This document shows, piece after piece, positions 49,484 through 58,543 of a stretch of DNA of 64,000 bases. Both the position numbers and the translations under genes were made by a program. This stretch comes from Hymenobacter metallilatus (GTDB lineage Bacteria; Bacteroidota; Bacteroidia; Cytophagales; Hymenobacteraceae): contig NZ_RWIS01000012.1 in NCBI RefSeq assembly GCF_003944705.1, forward strand, positions 62,001 to 126,000, given 5' to 3'. The notes beneath the pieces were generated by a model. That model ran no database searches and had not been told where the DNA came from. It saw only the letters and a list, made by a program, of their open reading frames with translations. Position 1 is the first letter of the stretch. Every line of letters begins with the position of its first letter.

Positions 49484-50827
49484 ATGCGAAAATTCCCCCC
49501 CTTCGTTCTGTTCCTCGCTCTATTTAGTGCTTACGCTTACGCTCAGAAAAAACCGGCTACTGTTTCATCCGCTGCTTCCGGCGTATCGGCGGCTACGGTA
49601 GAGCGGGTTGTGCGCGCCCTGGCTGCTGACGATATGCAGGGCCGTGCCACTGGCAAGCCCGGTAGCGTTAAAGCCGCTGAGTTTCTGGCCGCCGAGTTCC
49701 AGCGTATTGGCCTGGAGCCACTGCCGGGCCTATCAAGCTTTATGCAGCCATTTCCGGCCTACGAGGCCCGCACCGCGGCTGCCTTCGTGTCCATTAACGG
49801 CACCAAGGTAGCCCCCGATAAGCTGCTGCTGATTTCCGGCCAGCCCCATCTGAACTGGACGGAGGCCGACGAGCCGGCGGCCCGGGTGGTAACCATCGGC
49901 CCCCAGGACAACCTGATGAAGGAAATCCGCCCGCTGCTAGATCCTAAGGAAAATACCATCGTATTGATTGACCCCGTGCAGGCGGCCGCTTTCAACCGGG
50001 TGGCAGGCTATGTAAAGCGCGGCGGGTTGCGGGCCGAAAAGCCGGCGCCGTTTACCACCCTGCTCATTCTGGCTCCGCCAGCAGCTATGCCTCTCAAGTT
50101 TCAGGTGGCCGCCACTACCACCATCCGCACCGTGGAGCTGCGCAACGTGGTGGGCGTACTGCCCGGTAAGGATGCCGCCCGCACCGCCGAGCAGGTAGTG
50201 TTCAGTGGGCACTACGACCACCTGGGCTTCCTGCCCGCCGTGGCCGGCGACTCCATTGCCAACGGTGCCGACGACGACGCCAGCGGTACTACCGCCGTGG
50301 TAGCCCTGGCTGAGCATTTCAAGAAAAAGAATGACAACGCCCGCCCGCTGGTGTTCGTGGCCTTCACGGCTGAGGAAATCGGGGGCTTTGGGGCGCGTCA
50401 TTTTTCCAAGCAGCTTGACCCCAAAAACGTGGTGGCCATGTTCAATATTGAAATGATTGGCAAGCAGGCCAAGTTTGGTCCCAACACGGCCTTTATCACC
50501 GGTTTTGACCGCTCCGACTTCGGCAAAATGCTCCAGGACAATGCCAAGGGCACGGTGTTCCGCTTTGAGCCCGACCCTTATCCCGAGCAAAACCTGTTCT
50601 ATCGCTCCGATAACGCCACTCTGGCCCGTCTGGGCGTACCGGCCCACACCATCAGCACCGACCAGATTCCGACTGATAAGAAGTATCACTCCGTGGATGA
50701 TGAGGTGGAAACCCTGGACCTGCCCAACATGACGGCCGTTATTACCGGCATTGCCCGGGCCGCCGCCGGTATCGTCAGCGGCCAGCAAACGCCCACTCGC
50801 ATTGCTCCTGAAACGGTGAAGCAGTAG
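49484..50827 (+). CDS. Secreted M28-family metallopeptidase
   Basis: The frame is open from 49241, overlapping the META gene, but the ATG at 49484 begins a signal peptide (FVLFLALFSAYAYAQ) and was chosen; 447 residues. Zinc-binding residues of the co-catalytic M28 site are visible: His in FSGHYDHLG (about 245), Asp in NGADDDASGT, the Glu pair in FVAFTAEEIGGFGA, Asp/Glu in FNIEMIGK, and the last His in KYHSVDDEVETLD. A PA-like insert lies before the catalytic domain. It should act as an aminopeptidase outside the cytoplasm. A hairpin follows the gene. Confidence 0.93.
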   Translation: MRKFPPFVLFLALFSAYAYAQKKPATVSSAASGVSAATVERVVRALAADDMQGRATGKPGSVKAAEFLAAEFQRIGLEPLPGLSSFMQPFPAYEARTAAAFVSINGTKVAPDKLLLISGQPHLNWTEADEPAARVVTIGPQDNLMKEIRPLLDPKENTIVLIDPVQAAAFNRVAGYVKRGGLRAEKPAPFTTLLILAPPAAMPLKFQVAATTTIRTVELRNVVGVLPGKDAARTAEQVVFSGHYDHLGFLPAVAGDSIANGADDDASGTTAVVALAEHFKKKNDNARPLVFVAFTAEEIGGFGARHFSKQLDPKNVVAMFNIEMIGKQAKFGPNTAFITGFDRSDFGKMLQDNAKGTVFRFEPDPYPEQNLFYRSDNATLARLGVPAHTISTDQIPTDKKYHSVDDEVETLDLPNMTAVITGIARAAAGIVSGQQTPTRIAPETVKQ

Positions 50828-50856
50828 CGCGGCTACAACGGGCCCTGGCGCCAATT

Positions 50857-50905
50857 AACGGGGAGAAGGGTCCAGTGCACCGGACTTTTCTCCCCGTTAT
50901 CTTTG
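50857..50905 (+). promoter_or_regulatory. Hairpin terminator followed by a TATCTTTG promoter element
   Basis: AACGGGGAGAA (50857-50867) pairs with TTCTCCCCGTT (50888-50898), with GTCC/GGAC inside. The T of GTT begins TATCTTTG (50898-50905), a full TAnnTTTG match, and TTGATTC follows. The stem thus ends the M28 gene and abuts the promoter of the FGE-like gene. Confidence 0.65.
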
Positions 50906-50953
50906 TTGATTCCGTAGGCGGTTATGGATTGCGTGTTTATTCTTATTCGAAGT

Positions 50954-51910
50954 ATGTTAATGCGTAGTTTGTCAGTAGTACTATTATGCTTGCTGTCTTC
51001 AATTTGGGCGGAGGCCCAGCGTAAATCAAGGATATTGCCTGAGCCTCCAGGATGTGTACCGGTATCCGATAACCTCTATATGGATGAGGCAGAGCTAGCC
51101 AATATTCACAGGCTGGAATATTTGCATCATATTCGGCAAGATTCCTCGGATGCTTTCTATAGAAGTCAAATTCCTGATTCTACCGTGTGGGATACAAATG
51201 ACAGAGAAATTGATGGCCACGCATCAGGCCCATTCACGGCTTACTATTTCAGGTACCCAGGCTTTCGGTACTACCCATTAGTAGGCGTGAGTTACGAGCA
51301 GGCTGTAGCGTATTGCCGTTGGCGGAGCAACATGGTCAACGCTGGCTATTTCCAGTCAGCGGAGTTCCAGCGGAAGTACCCGGAGCTGCGCAATTTCACT
51401 GTATTGGCCGAATATCGCCTGCCCACGGAAGCCGAATGGGAGCAGGCTGCGGCTGGTGGCTTGCCAATCGGTACTGAACCGTTACAGCTGGTGCCACCGT
51501 CTTCCAAATCCAGCTTCAAACCTCTGCAACTGCGCAAGGAAAAGGCCTTGGATTCCTGCCTGACTGCTCTGGTTTTACCCAAGGGTAAGGCTGTATTTCG
51601 GCTTCCCTACACGTTGCTGGAAAACTTCATTTCAGAGAAGAATGGCCAGCCATTCTTCTGTGCCGCGTATCGGCAGTTTTTCACGGAATACATCTACAAT
51701 CATCCGCCAACTGCAAACAAACTGTACAACATTATTGGCAACGTGGCTGAGCTAACGGCAGTCAAAGGAGTAGCAAAAGGTGGCTCGTTTCGGTCGTCGG
51801 TGCGGCAGATTACGGTGCGTTCCCGGCAGTTGTATCAAGGTCCGCAATCCTGGCTAGGGTTTCGGTGCGTAGCTACGGTGCGGATGGTGCCCAAAACTGC
51901 TGCACGGTAG
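50954..51910 (+). CDS. Secreted FGE-sulfatase (SUMF1)-like protein, GldJ/GldK-like
   Basis: I used the ATG at 50954; an ATG at 50960 is equally good and an ATG at 50924 would lengthen the N-region. The signal peptide runs to WAEAQ. The mature part of about 290 residues resembles the formylglycine-generating-enzyme-like fold: PLVGVSYEQAVAYCRWRS, YRLPTEAEWEQAA, IIGNVAELT (family motif GNVxEW) and GVAKGGSFRS. The catalytic Cys pair of true FGE is not apparent. Gliding/T9SS proteins GldJ and GldK use this fold, so a structural role at the cell envelope is possible. Confidence 0.8.
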   Translation: MLMRSLSVVLLCLLSSIWAEAQRKSRILPEPPGCVPVSDNLYMDEAELANIHRLEYLHHIRQDSSDAFYRSQIPDSTVWDTNDREIDGHASGPFTAYYFRYPGFRYYPLVGVSYEQAVAYCRWRSNMVNAGYFQSAEFQRKYPELRNFTVLAEYRLPTEAEWEQAAAGGLPIGTEPLQLVPPSSKSSFKPLQLRKEKALDSCLTALVLPKGKAVFRLPYTLLENFISEKNGQPFFCAAYRQFFTEYIYNHPPTANKLYNIIGNVAELTAVKGVAKGGSFRSSVRQITVRSRQLYQGPQSWLGFRCVATVRMVPKTAAR

Positions 51911-51946
51911 GGCATATCCTCGCTGCATTCCGACCTTTCTGCGCTG

Positions 51947-51954
51947 TATCTTTG
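51947..51954 (+). promoter_or_regulatory. TATCTTTG promoter element before topB
   Basis: A full TAnnTTTG match, followed by TTGATTC as in the promoter at 50898. It is 55 bp upstream of the topB GTG start. Confidence 0.6.
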
Positions 51955-52009
51955 TTGATTCTCCACTGGCTTTATTCCAGTAGTATCATCCACTTGAGAG
52001 AAACAACGA

Positions 52010-54553
52010 GTGAAAGTTTGCATTGCCGAAAAGCCCAGCGTGGCCCGCGAAATTGCCCAGGTGCTGGGTGCCAACCGCAAAATGGACGGCTACTTCGAGG
52101 GCAACGGCTACCAGGTAACCTGGACGTTCGGCCACTTCTGCCAGCTGCGCGAGCCTGAGGACTACCGCCCCGAGTGGAAGCGCTGGAGCATTCACGATTT
52201 GCCCATGTTGCCCGATACGTTCGGCATCAAGCTCATGCGCCGCGACGACGGCGTAGTGCGGCAGTTCAACGTGATTAAAAACCTGCTGGCCTCGGCCGAG
52301 GAAGTTATTAACTGCGGCGACGCCGGGCAGGAGGGGGAGGTGATTCAGCGCTGGGTGCTGCTGGAAGCCAAGTACCGCAAGCCCACCAAGCGCCTCTGGA
52401 TTTCCTCCCTCACCGAAGAAGCCATCCGCCAGGGCTTCCAGAACCTGCGCGAGGGCTCGGAGTTCGACTCACTCTACCAGGCCGGCAAAAGCCGCGCCGT
52501 GGGCGACTGGCTGCTGGGCCTGAACGCCACCCGCTTGTTCACGCTCAAGTACGCACCCGGGCAGCGGCAGGTGCTCAGCATCGGGCGGGTGCAGACGCCC
52601 ACGCTGGCCCTGCTGGTAGACCGGCACCACGAAATCCAGAACTTCCGGCCCGAGCCCTACTGGGTGCTGCGCACCGAGTACCGCGGCACCATGTTCAGCC
52701 ACGTGGCCGTGGTGAAAAAAGGCAAGGACGACGACGAGCCCGACGAAAAAGCCCGCCTGAAGGCCCGCGGCTACTTCGTGACCCAGGAGGAAGCCGACGC
52801 GGCCCTGGTCCAGGTAACCGGCCAGCCCCTCACGGTGACGAACGTGGAAATCAAGAAGGCGCTGGAGAGTCCGCCCGCGCTGTTCGACCTGACCTCCCTG
52901 CAGGTGCAGTGCAACAACCAGTTGGGCCTCTCGGCCGAGGACACGCTCAAAACCGTGCAGGGCCTTTACGAGAAGAAAGTGGTGAGCTACCCCCGCGTGG
53001 ACACCACCTTCCTGCCCGACGACCAGTACCCCAAAATTCCCGGCATCCTGCGTGGGCTGGGCGGAGTGCACGCGGCCCTGGCGGCCCCGCTGCTGGCGGG
53101 CGGCAAAATCCGCAAGAGCACCAAGGTGTTCAACAACCAGAAGGTGACGGACCACCACGCCATCATCCCGACCGGAGCTAGTGCCAATAGCCTGCACGGC
53201 ACCGAGCAGCAGGTGTACGACATCATCACGCGCCGCTTTCTGGCCGCGTTTTACCCCGATTGTGAAGTCTCAAACACTACCGTAACGGCCGATGTGGCCG
53301 GGCGCACCTTCCGGGTGCGGGGCCGCCAGATTCTGAGCCCCGGCTGGCGCGAAGTGTACGGCGACCCGGAGAAGCAGCAAGCCCCCTCGGCCCCTAAAGC
53401 CGCCGGTGAGGGCGACGACGATGTGGTGAGTACCGTGCTGCCCAGCTTCCAGAAAGACGAAACCGGCCCCCACAAGCCCCGCCTCGACGCCAAGCAGACT
53501 CAGCCTCCACGCGAGTACTCGGAGGCTATGCTGCTGCGCGGTATGGAAACCGCCGGCCGCAACGTGGACGACGAGGAACTGCGCCAGGCCATGAAGGAAA
53601 ATGGCATCGGCCGCCCCTCCACCCGCGCCGCCATCATCGAAACCCTGTTCAAGCGCGGCTACATCCGCCGCGACCGGAAGAAGATTGTACCCACGCCCAC
53701 CGGCGTCGAGCTCATCGGCCTCATCCGCAACCCCACGCTAAAATCGGCGGAGCTGACGGGGCAGTGGGAGCGGAAGCTGCGCCAGATTGAAGGCGGCCAG
53801 CTCGACCAGGAGCAGTTTCTGGGCGAGCTGAAGCAGCTGGTGCGCGAAATGGTGCTGGAAGTAAAGCACGACGGCTCCGGCCGCGCCGTAACGGTAGCCA
53901 ACGCCACGCAAGTTGCGCCTGCCGCTGGCAAACCCATCCCCACTCGCCCAACAACCAACAACCAACAACCAGCAACTAACCAAGGTCTGGGGCCGTGCCC
54001 GGCCTGCGGCAGCGGCCACGTGCTGCGCGGAAAATCGGCTATGGGCTGCTCCCGCTGGAAGGAGGGGTGCCAATTCCGGCTGCCGGTGGAGTTCGAGGGC
54101 AAGAAGTTTACCGATAAGCAGGTGGGTGACCTGCTCAAGAAAGGGCGCACTCAGGTAATGCAGGGCTTCCTGGACGAGGCCGGCAACAAGTTCGGGGCCG
54201 CCATCCGGCTCACGCCCGACCGGACGCTGGAGTTGGTGCGCGCCGCCGAAAGCAAGCCCACCACCGCCCAGGACCCCGGCCAGATACCCTGCCCGGTGTG
54301 CCGTCTGGGCCAGATGCTGAAGGGCAAAAGTGCCTGGGGCTGCTCCCGCTTCCGCGAGGACTGCCAGTTCCGGGCCCCATTCGAGTGGGGCGGCAAAACC
54401 CTCACCGACGCCCAGATGAACCAGCTCCTGCGCAAAGGCAAAACCGGCGTCATCCGCGGCTTCATCTCCAGCAAAACCGGTAACCGCTACGAAGCCGCAT
54501 TGCAGGTAGGGGCCGACGGGCGCATTGAGCCGGTGTTTGACAACAAGGGGTAA
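52010..54553 (+). CDS. topB: DNA topoisomerase III with two C-terminal zinc-ribbon-like repeats
   Basis: The GTG at 52010 starts VKVCIAEKPSVAREIAQVLG, the standard TopB opening, giving 847 residues. The Toprim domain has CGDAGQEGEVIQRW; the active-site Tyr is in KKVVSYPRVDTTFLPDD; GRPSTRAAIIETLFKRGYI and ELTGQWERKLRQIE follow. The tail (about 660-847) has two copies of a Cys-containing module, PCPACGSG...GCSRWKEGCQF and PCPVCRLG...GCSRFREDCQF, each followed by a D-x-L/QLLxKGxT repeat. Codons about 646-656 (TTNNQQPATNQ) come from a CAACCAA-type heptad array inside the gene. The enzyme relaxes and decatenates DNA. Confidence 0.96.
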   Translation: MKVCIAEKPSVAREIAQVLGANRKMDGYFEGNGYQVTWTFGHFCQLREPEDYRPEWKRWSIHDLPMLPDTFGIKLMRRDDGVVRQFNVIKNLLASAEEVINCGDAGQEGEVIQRWVLLEAKYRKPTKRLWISSLTEEAIRQGFQNLREGSEFDSLYQAGKSRAVGDWLLGLNATRLFTLKYAPGQRQVLSIGRVQTPTLALLVDRHHEIQNFRPEPYWVLRTEYRGTMFSHVAVVKKGKDDDEPDEKARLKARGYFVTQEEADAALVQVTGQPLTVTNVEIKKALESPPALFDLTSLQVQCNNQLGLSAEDTLKTVQGLYEKKVVSYPRVDTTFLPDDQYPKIPGILRGLGGVHAALAAPLLAGGKIRKSTKVFNNQKVTDHHAIIPTGASANSLHGTEQQVYDIITRRFLAAFYPDCEVSNTTVTADVAGRTFRVRGRQILSPGWREVYGDPEKQQAPSAPKAAGEGDDDVVSTVLPSFQKDETGPHKPRLDAKQTQPPREYSEAMLLRGMETAGRNVDDEELRQAMKENGIGRPSTRAAIIETLFKRGYIRRDRKKIVPTPTGVELIGLIRNPTLKSAELTGQWERKLRQIEGGQLDQEQFLGELKQLVREMVLEVKHDGSGRAVTVANATQVAPAAGKPIPTRPTTNNQQPATNQGLGPCPACGSGHVLRGKSAMGCSRWKEGCQFRLPVEFEGKKFTDKQVGDLLKKGRTQVMQGFLDEAGNKFGAAIRLTPDRTLELVRAAESKPTTAQDPGQIPCPVCRLGQMLKGKSAWGCSRFREDCQFRAPFEWGGKTLTDAQMNQLLRKGKTGVIRGFISSKTGNRYEAALQVGADGRIEPVFDNKG

Positions 54554-54563
54554 GCTTTATTCT

Positions 54564-55502
54564 ATGCTGAAAACGTGCTGCGTATTTTTACTACTGCTGG
54601 TTTCTACTGTGACTGTCTTAGCTCAGTCCCAAGGGAAATTAGCCAAATTGAACTCCGATGCTGCAGTGCAGCAAGTAGTAAGGTCGCTGGATGATTACTA
54701 CAAGAATTTCAAGGTAGATTCCCGCCTTCGGTTCGAGGACAAGCGGGTACAAAAAATATATCAACGAGAGAAAATCAAAGCGTGGGAAAAAGCAGATGTT
54801 GATGGAAATGGCCTGATTGATCTGCTGATAACCGGCACCCATTACGATGACGAAAGCAAAGTCATCTGTGTGTTGGATATGGGTGACAGTCTGGTATTGG
54901 AAGATTTTGGCCGGCAGTTTTACCAGTATTGTCCGGTAGCGCGCATCGTTTACCAAGGTGCCCAGCCGCTGATTGCTTACGCCGATTACCATAAGCCCTT
55001 TCTGACAACAGAACAGTTAGAGGAAGATGGCCGTCAGCAATTCCTGCTGACCTATCGTTTTGGAGGATTAGTTGAGTATAATTCTACTCCCACGAGCACC
55101 AAAATAGATAGTCTGCTGTATACGTCTCACTTTGCCTATCACGAGGTCGAGGAAATAACAATTGGCATTGGACCTCAGGATAGTGTCACCTATCACTCCT
55201 GTGAGTATCCGGTATTGAATGAGGCTGAAAAGAAGAGTGAGGACCTAACCACTACGCTCAATACCTCTGCACAACAACAGCTTAGCGAGTTAGTGAATTA
55301 CTTGCAACCGGACAAGCTGAAGCGTGCATACCGGATTGGTTATAACCATGTGCCATACATTGCGCTGCGTATAGTGTATGCTGATGGCCGCCGGTTGCAG
55401 GTAGGCGATAGGGGTGGCATAGGCTCATTTGGATTGACTCGGCTCTATACGCTGTTGGAGTCGCTACGCAAAACGCAGACTTGGATGCCAACTAAAAAAT
55501 AA
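54564..55502 (+). CDS. Secreted protein of unknown function
   Basis: The ATG at 54564 starts MLKTCCVFLLLLVSTVTVLAQ, a signal peptide, and yields 312 residues. The mature sequence has no domain I recognise; DVDGNGLIDLLITGTHYDDESK looks like a single FG-GAP-like or calcium-binding loop with DxDxNG spacing. GC content is lower than in topB, as in other fast-evolving secreted genes here. It starts 10 bp after the topB stop and may be co-transcribed. Confidence 0.7.
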   Translation: MLKTCCVFLLLLVSTVTVLAQSQGKLAKLNSDAAVQQVVRSLDDYYKNFKVDSRLRFEDKRVQKIYQREKIKAWEKADVDGNGLIDLLITGTHYDDESKVICVLDMGDSLVLEDFGRQFYQYCPVARIVYQGAQPLIAYADYHKPFLTTEQLEEDGRQQFLLTYRFGGLVEYNSTPTSTKIDSLLYTSHFAYHEVEEITIGIGPQDSVTYHSCEYPVLNEAEKKSEDLTTTLNTSAQQQLSELVNYLQPDKLKRAYRIGYNHVPYIALRIVYADGRRLQVGDRGGIGSFGLTRLYTLLESLRKTQTWMPTKK

Positions 55503-55510
55503 TCCTTCCT

Positions 55511-55741
55511 ATGCCTCCCCACCTCGGTAAAACGCTGTTTCTGCTCGGCCTGGGCCTGATGGTACTAGGGGCGCTGCTGTGGCTGGGCGGGGGCAACCTG
55601 CTGGGCTGGTTCGGGCGGCTGCCGGGCGACGTGCGGGTGGAGCGGCCGGGCTTCCGGCTGTACGTGCCCTGGGTGTCGATGCTGCTGGTGAGTGCGGGAC
55701 TGAGCGCGCTGCTGTGGCTGGTGCGGAAGCTGGGCGGGTAA
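55511..55741 (+). CDS. DUF2905 small membrane protein
   Basis: This 76-residue protein has two membrane helices (LFLLGLGLMVLGALLWLGG and MLLVSAGLSALLWLVRK) with a conserved loop GRLPGDVRVERPGFRLYVPW, which is the hallmark of DUF2905. The family is widespread in bacteria and of unknown function. It starts 8 bp after the previous stop codon. The initiation codon is well set because the first helix begins right after it. Confidence 0.88.
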   Translation: MPPHLGKTLFLLGLGLMVLGALLWLGGGNLLGWFGRLPGDVRVERPGFRLYVPWVSMLLVSAGLSALLWLVRKLGG

Positions 55742-55850
55742 GCAGGCGGAAATCCAATTGAAGCAGGGGTAGAGAGTAGGTAGGAAGAGCAATATTCCGG
55801 AGGTGAAACCACTTTTGGTAGAGTTGCGGAGACAGAAAGGCACTTCCGGC

Positions 55851-55929
55851 AACGTGCCCGATAACGTTTGCGCAAAAAATAGCCAGGTGAGGAGCAGGCG
55901 GGGCCAACTATTCCGCTAACCTTAACAAC
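55851..55929 (+). promoter_or_regulatory. LacI-type operator and promoter element of the pectin cluster
   Basis: ACGTTTGCGCAAA (55864-55876) lies in a block that matches the right-edge block at 63892 in 16 of 20 bases (55851-55870). A second shared block, TAACCTTAAC (55917-55926), is at the same 52-bp distance from the CGTTTGC core in both places. It is 95-170 bp before the CE12-GH28 gene. The convergent LacI gene at 62695 is the obvious candidate regulator. Confidence 0.6.
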
Positions 55930-56020
55930 TATTCAGGCCAAAACTACCCGTCCGGTTTTCCGGAAAACTGCAGTTCCGGGTCTGAATTTCGTTCCACGCG
56001 CCTTCCCACTCCCGCCCGAA

Positions 56021-58360
56021 ATGAAGCAACTCTGTGCTGTACTGCTGGCCGTGCTGCTGCTGGCTTTCCGCCCGCCCGCCGACGACCGTAAGCCCACCAT
56101 CTTCCTCGTGGGGGATTCTACCATGTCGGATAAGCCGCTGGACAAGGCCGAGCGAGGCTGGGGCATGTACTTCCGGCAGTATTTCGATGCCAATGTGGCC
56201 CTGCAGAACCACGCCATGAACGGGCGCAGCACCCGCAACTTCCGCCACGAGGGCCGCTGGGCCAAGGTGCTGGAGCAAGTGAAGCCCGGCGACTGGGTAT
56301 TCATCCAGTTTGGCCACAACGACAGCAAGCAGGAAGACACCGCCCGTTACGCCGCCCCCCAAACCGCCTACCGCCAGAACCTGACCCGCTACGTGCAGGA
56401 AGCCCGCGCCAAAGGCGCCAACCCGGTGCTGCTCACGCCCGTGGGTCGGCGCTATTTTGATGAGGCCGGCAAGCGCAAAGATGACCACGGCGAGTACCCC
56501 GGCGTGGTGCGCGAGGTAGCCAAAGCCCAGAAAGTACCCCTGATTGACCTGCACGAAACCAGTTGGGTCATGTACACCCAACTCGGCGACGCCGGCACCA
56601 AGCCGCTGTTCTGGAGCTACCAGAACGGGGCCAACAACACCAAACTCGATAACACCCACTTCTCGGCCTACGGCGCCGAGCGGGTGGCCCAGCTGGTGGC
56701 CCAGGAAGTACGCAAGCAGAACCTCGGTATTGCCGCGCATCTTAAGCCGCTGGCCTTCGCCGGCAAGTACGCCTATGAGCTGCCCATCGTGCTGCAGCCC
56801 ACCTTCCGCAAGGACACCTTCAATATCACCAAGTACGGCGCGGTAGCCGATGGGCAGACGCTCAACACCGAGGCGTTTCGCAAGGCCATTGACGCCTGCA
56901 GCCAGCAGGGTGGCGTGGTGCTGGTGCCGCGCGGCCTCTGGCTCACCGGCCCCATTCAGCTGAAAAACAACGTGAACCTGCACGTGGCTAAAGGCGCACT
57001 GGTGCAGTTCAGCAACAAACTCTCCGACTACCAACTTATCAAAACCAACTGGGAAGGGGAGGACGCCGTGCGCAACCAGTCGCCCATTTCCGGCTACGAC
57101 CTCGAAAACATTGCCATTACCGGCCCGGGCACCTTCGACGGAGCCGGCGACGCTTGGCGCATGGTGAAAAAGGAAAAGCTCAACCCCGGCCAGTGGCAGC
57201 GTCTTGTGAAATCGGGTGGGGTGGTGGATGAGAAGGGCACGACCTGGTACCCCTCGGCGGGCTCACTCAAAGGCTCCACGCTCAGCAAACCCTGGACCTA
57301 TGCCGCCGGCCAGGAGCCCGACTTCAGCAAGTTTGCGGAGTTCAAGGATTTCCTGCGGCCCAACATGCTCAGCCTGCAGCGTTGCAAGCAGATCCTGCTC
57401 GAAGACTTCACCATTCAGAACTCCCCGGCCTGGACGATTCACCCGCTGCTCTGCGACAACCTCACCCTGCGCAACGTGACGGCCCGCAACCCCTGGTACG
57501 GCCAAAACACCGACGCCCTGGACCTGGAATCCTGCCGCAACGGGCTGGTGGAAGGCTGCACCTTCGACGTAGGCGACGATGGCATCTGCATCAAATCGGG
57601 TCGTGACGCGGAAGGCCGCCGGCGCGGCGTGCCCACCGAGAACTTCATCATTCGCGACACGAAAGTGTACCACGCCCACGGCGGCTTCGTGATTGGCTCG
57701 GAAATGTCGGGCGGGGCGCGCAACCTGTACGTGAGCAACTGCACCTTCATGGGCACCGATGTGGGCCTGCGTTTCAAGACGGCCCGGGGCCGGGGCGGGG
57801 TGGTGGAAAACATCTTCGTGGACGGCGTGGACATGACCGACATTGCCGGCGAGGCCATCCTGTTCGATATGTACTACGCCGCCAAAGACCCGGTGCAGGT
57901 GAACGGCGAGGCCTACGGCATCCCCGAAATCAAGGCCGAGCCGCTGAACGAGGGCACCCCGCAGTTCCGCAACTTCCGCATCACCAACGTCACCTGCAAG
58001 GGTGCCAACACCGGCATTCTGGTGCGCGGCCTGCCTGAAATGGCGGTGCAGAACGTGGAAATTGAAAACACGGTGCTGGAGTGCAATAAGGGCATGGTCT
58101 GCCAGGAAGCCGACGGTATCCGCCTCAAAAACGTGACTCTGCTTTCCGAGGCAACCAAACCGGTGCTGGAAGTCCAGAACAGCCGCAACATCAGCTTCGA
58201 CAACCTCCGCTACACGCCCGGCGCCGAGCTGCTGCTGCGCGTAACCGGCGCCCGTAGCAAAGCCGTAACCCTGCGCAACACCGACACCAAACCTGCCAAA
58301 AAAGACGTGGAAGTGGGGGAGAAGGTGGCCAGGAAAACGGTGACGGTAAGCAAGCTGTAA
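56021..58360 (+). CDS. Rhamnogalacturonan acetylesterase (CE12)-GH28 polygalacturonase fusion
   Basis: The 779-residue protein has a weak signal peptide (LLAVLLLAFRPPA). Residues about 25-255 are an SGNH hydrolase of the rhamnogalacturonan acetylesterase type: FLVGDSTMSDK (Ser), GRSTRNF, QFGHNDSK, and the terminal DNTHFSAYGAER (Asp/His). Residues about 265-770 are a GH28 right-handed beta-helix with FNITKYGAVADG, QNTDALDLESC, VGDDGICIKSG and HGGFVIGSEMSGG (catalytic Asp and His residues). It would remove acetyl groups and cut the galacturonan backbone in one protein. The gene heads the pectin cluster and follows a LacI-type operator. Confidence 0.95.
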   Translation: MKQLCAVLLAVLLLAFRPPADDRKPTIFLVGDSTMSDKPLDKAERGWGMYFRQYFDANVALQNHAMNGRSTRNFRHEGRWAKVLEQVKPGDWVFIQFGHNDSKQEDTARYAAPQTAYRQNLTRYVQEARAKGANPVLLTPVGRRYFDEAGKRKDDHGEYPGVVREVAKAQKVPLIDLHETSWVMYTQLGDAGTKPLFWSYQNGANNTKLDNTHFSAYGAERVAQLVAQEVRKQNLGIAAHLKPLAFAGKYAYELPIVLQPTFRKDTFNITKYGAVADGQTLNTEAFRKAIDACSQQGGVVLVPRGLWLTGPIQLKNNVNLHVAKGALVQFSNKLSDYQLIKTNWEGEDAVRNQSPISGYDLENIAITGPGTFDGAGDAWRMVKKEKLNPGQWQRLVKSGGVVDEKGTTWYPSAGSLKGSTLSKPWTYAAGQEPDFSKFAEFKDFLRPNMLSLQRCKQILLEDFTIQNSPAWTIHPLLCDNLTLRNVTARNPWYGQNTDALDLESCRNGLVEGCTFDVGDDGICIKSGRDAEGRRRGVPTENFIIRDTKVYHAHGGFVIGSEMSGGARNLYVSNCTFMGTDVGLRFKTARGRGGVVENIFVDGVDMTDIAGEAILFDMYYAAKDPVQVNGEAYGIPEIKAEPLNEGTPQFRNFRITNVTCKGANTGILVRGLPEMAVQNVEIENTVLECNKGMVCQEADGIRLKNVTLLSEATKPVLEVQNSRNISFDNLRYTPGAELLLRVTGARSKAVTLRNTDTKPAKKDVEVGEKVARKTVTVSKL

Positions 58361-58370
58361 TGAACGAAAC

Positions 58371-58514
58371 TCTCCTCCTTGGAAAGGAGGGGACGCGGCG
58401 GCGCAGCCGACGCTGGGGTGGTTGACCCGCGTGCTGATGTTGTTTATCCGAACGACCTGACCCCGAGTCGTTCAACGAATCAACCACCCCTAGCCCCTCC
58501 TTTCCAAGGAGGGG
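58371..58514. repeat. CCCCTCCTT-ended palindrome (variant loop)
   Basis: CTCCTCCTTGGAAAGGAGGGG and GGGGTGGTTGA on the left pair with TCAACCACCCC and CCCCTCCTTTCCAAGGAGG on the right. The loop differs from the copies at 3219 and 32466, and an extra GCGGCGGCGCAGCCGACGC is inserted in the left arm. It is between the CE12-GH28 and GH105 genes. Confidence 0.75.
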
Positions 58515-58543
58515 AACTAGTTTCTAGCTCTAGCTTTCCATCC

